Shown here piece by piece: positions 62,045 through 64,000 of a stretch of DNA of 64,000 nt. Numbering within the stretch: position 1 is the first letter of the stretch; the number at the start of each line of letters is the position of its first letter. The stretch comes from Pseudomonas sp. C2B4. GTDB taxonomy: Bacteria; Pseudomonadota; Gammaproteobacteria; Pseudomonadales; Pseudomonadaceae. Made by a program: the position numbers and the translations under genes. The notes below the pieces were generated by a model. It worked only from the letters and a program-made list of their open reading frames with translations. It ran no database searches and had not been told where the DNA came from. The DNA is taken from positions 186,001 to 250,000 of the forward strand of contig NZ_JABFMU010000002.1 of assembly GCF_013359695.1 (NCBI RefSeq), read 5' to 3'.

Positions 62045-64000
62045 TCATTTTGCCGCTTGCCAAGGTGCGCCGGGGCACGGCCCGCTGGACAGGCAGCGCC
62101 ATCCGCCCTCGGCCTGAATCAGGCGGTGGGCGGCGGCGATTAGTGCAGGTCGGTCCATCTTCAGAATGGCCGCGGGCAGTTGCACCAGATAATCCGACGA
62201 ATGGCCAGCCAGCTTGCCCTGCCAGAGCAGTTCGACGGCTTGGGCAGTGGGCAATGTTTCAATGGAGAGTTGATCGGCCAACGCTTGGCGCGCAGTGACG
62301 AAATGTTCGTCGTCGATGCCGCCGAGGGTGCCCGGCAGTGCGTTCAGGAACTGCTCGATGTGTTGCAGCAGATCCAGGGGCGCAACGCTTGGCGATTGCA
62401 CGCCGAACAGCAACCCGGTTTGTCCGTGCATCTGGCGCAGGGCACTGAACACCGCATAACCGAGTTGCAGGTCTACTCGCAGACGCTGGTAGAACGGCGT
62501 CTGACACAGGTGTGCGAGCAAACGCCACGCGGCGTCGTCGGCGATGTCTGTCGAGGCTGTCGGACAGAACAGCAGCAATGCGTGTTCGCTGGAGCCGGTA
62601 TCGATGGCGCTCCAGAGGTGCTGCCCTTGAATAGACGACGGTGGTGTCAGCTGATTGTCCGGTGTGCCGGGGATGCGACTCAACGCCAGTCCCATTGCTG
62701 CCTGGGTCTGGGGGCTAAGGCCCGTCGCCAGGCCATCCCAACGAGCAGTCGACCGGAGTTGCAGCAAGTCATCCGAACTCGCGGTGTGCTCAAGGCAGTG
62801 ACCGGGCAATGCCTTGAGCAGTTGCCGGATCGCTATGGGGGCCGGTTCATTTTGAACGCCACTCACATCAGGGTTGGCCAGCGCTTTCAGCACATGTTCC
62901 AGGACTGTGGGCATCGGCTCCTGCAGGCCGGTCATTTTCAGGAGCCATTCATTCCCCGATGCGCTGAAGGCAACGTCGACACCTGCCTGGTGCGCTTCTT
63001 CCTTCAGCGGCTGCAGGTTGTTTTCGAGGTTCGACTGCAGGTGCTTTGCAGGTGTCGCCTCGAGGCGCCAGCGCACGTAAACCGCACCTTCGGCGGTGTT
63101 ATCCGGCAACGCGTGGCTAAATTGCATGGGCGAGCGTTCACGGCGGACACGCGAGCGGTCCTGGGCAAACGTTCGCAAACCCCGGTGAGCGCTGGTCTGC
63201 CCGCGAATCAGCCCGGCGTTCGGTGCCTCTGCCTGCGAGCGCAAAAATGGATTGGGTGTCGGCAATTGCCATGGACCGCTGAAGTTATCCACAGCGCCGA
63301 TCTGTTGAAGGATTGTGTTGAGCGCTGTCACGCCTTGCTCGGATAACCCGGCTTCATGCTGTTCGCTGTCCAGGCGCGCCAGGTGCATGGCGCCGCTGAC
63401 GTGCTGCTGACGCTGGAGCAGGGTGGCGTACTCGTTGTGCAATCCGCTCAAGTCTTGTCGGGCGAAAAAGCCGAGCCAATCCAATAGTTGTTCGCGGATT
63501 GCTGATGGCGACACCGTGTTTTTCAATGTGAACGCTACGTGCAGCAAGGCCTGCCCGGTGAATTGATACAGCGAAGCCGCTTTCAGGCTGTCGATCCAGC
63601 CGCGATTGCGCAACCCGGCCAGCAGTCCACCGGGTTTCGCGGAATTCAGCCAATGGCACAGGAACGCCAAGGCTTCTGGGGATGAGTCGGGTAACGCTTC
63701 AAGGGCGAACAAAAGATCCAGCCGGCGTTCGTTGACCTGTTGATAACTGCTTTCAGAAACATCCATCAGCGGAGCAGGCGCTTGTTGCGGGACCGCTTTG
63801 CCTTGAGGGAGGGCATCCGCAAACGCTTGGGCCAGCGCCTTCAACTCTTCGAGCGGTTGAGGGCCCACCAGGCTCAAAGTCATTTGTCCGGCTTGATAAA
63901 ACCCTTGGTAGAAATCCTTCAATGCTTGCTGAAACCGGGGTTGCTCAATCGGCAGGCTGTCGCGGTTGCCAGCGTGAAAGCCCCGCAGGGGATGATGCTC
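62045..64000 (-). CDS. pqqF: PQQ-linked M16 peptidase PqqF (5' end outside window)
   Basis: About 651 C-terminal residues of a protein normally near 800; the frame is still open at the window edge, so the HxxEH zinc site is not visible. The M16 structure is seen in FYQAGQMTLSLVGPQPLEELKAL, WLNSAKPGGLLAGLRNRGW and the weaker second half. Expected to help release the cross-linked residues from PqqA. It is the first gene of the pqqF-A-B-C-D-E series, read leftward. Confidence 0.9.
   Translation of the reverse strand, partial: EHHPLRGFHAGNRDSLPIEQPRFQQALKDFYQGFYQAGQMTLSLVGPQPLEELKALAQAFADALPQGKAVPQQAPAPLMDVSESSYQQVNERRLDLLFALEALPDSSPEALAFLCHWLNSAKPGGLLAGLRNRGWIDSLKAASLYQFTGQALLHVAFTLKNTVSPSAIREQLLDWLGFFARQDLSGLHNEYATLLQRQQHVSGAMHLARLDSEQHEAGLSEQGVTALNTILQQIGAVDNFSGPWQLPTPNPFLRSQAEAPNAGLIRGQTSAHRGLRTFAQDRSRVRRERSPMQFSHALPDNTAEGAVYVRWRLEATPAKHLQSNLENNLQPLKEEAHQAGVDVAFSASGNEWLLKMTGLQEPMPTVLEHVLKALANPDVSGVQNEPAPIAIRQLLKALPGHCLEHTASSDDLLQLRSTARWDGLATGLSPQTQAAMGLALSRIPGTPDNQLTPPSSIQGQHLWSAIDTGSSEHALLLFCPTASTDIADDAAWRLLAHLCQTPFYQRLRVDLQLGYAVFSALRQMHGQTGLLFGVQSPSVAPLDLLQHIEQFLNALPGTLGGIDDEHFVTARQALADQLSIETLPTAQAVELLWQGKLAGHSSDYLVQLPAAILKMDRPALIAAAHRLIQAEGGWRCLSSGPCPGAPWQAAK

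Noticed and set aside
1..64000. CRISPR array, tRNA, rRNA or insertion sequence
   Set aside because: No regular direct repeats with spacers, no cloverleaf-like or rRNA sequence noticed, and no transposase. The abundant repeats are REPINs in inverted pairs.

Overview
The window is a chromosomal segment of a fluorescent-group Pseudomonas, close to P. fluorescens. The evidence is GC-rich coding with strong third-position bias, 19 inverted REP doublets (REPINs) of the P. fluorescens type, and gene orders typical of the genus: soxAG-purU-fdhA, bioBFHCD followed by acyl-CoA dehydrogenases, and pqqFABCDE. The organism is inferred from these features; no database was searched.

Left part (1-17.7 kb). 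It opens inside soxA and continues soxG, purU, fdhA, the end of the glycine betaine/sarcosine route. There sarcosine is oxidised, one-carbon units pass through folate, and formaldehyde is oxidised. Two tandem orphan Rhs-core genes (6.1-8.4 kb) and a third copy (13.0-13.9 kb) interrupt the metabolic genes. Each has a short conserved Rhs core joined to an unrelated tail, and all three share an upstream element. Between them lie an ECF sigma/anti-sigma pair with a fasciclin-domain protein, a DUF2780 protein, a PlsC-type acyltransferase and an exported retropepsin-like protease. creBCD follows.

Middle part (17.7-37.4 kb). A GST gene precedes a siderophore locus that looks like fox: ECF sigma, FecR-type anti-sigma, TonB receptor, PepSY reductase and a small membrane protein, with a Fur-like site upstream. 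Next come a DEDDh exonuclease overlapping a cNMP/CBS/DUF294 protein, a lone receiver protein, glcB, a GcvR-like ACT protein, rarD, srkA, phoX, a ModE-type regulator and comF. A duplicated DnaA-box/hairpin unit lies between the GcvR-like gene and rarD.

Right part (37.4-64 kb). bioBFHCD forms a compact operon with a BirA-like operator upstream. It is followed by a tiny flagellar-rod-like protein, three paralogous acyl-CoA dehydrogenases (the first with a PsrA box at its promoter), a large di-heme peroxidase-like protein and a diguanylate cyclase. A LysR regulator diverges from a class III aminotransferase. A RelE/HigB-type toxin-antitoxin pair with a perfect operator and a Pmp3-type peptide gene come next. 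The window ends in the PQQ cluster, leftward: pqqF (partial), pqqA, pqqB, pqqC, pqqD, pqqE and an S9 peptidase.

Most of the window is ordinary core metabolism. The parts that deserve a second look are the three orphan Rhs cassettes and their shared upstream element, the DnaA-box/hairpin duplication, the mini flagellar-like protein, and several regulatory palindromes (PsrA, BirA, toxin-antitoxin, LysR) readable directly in the DNA.
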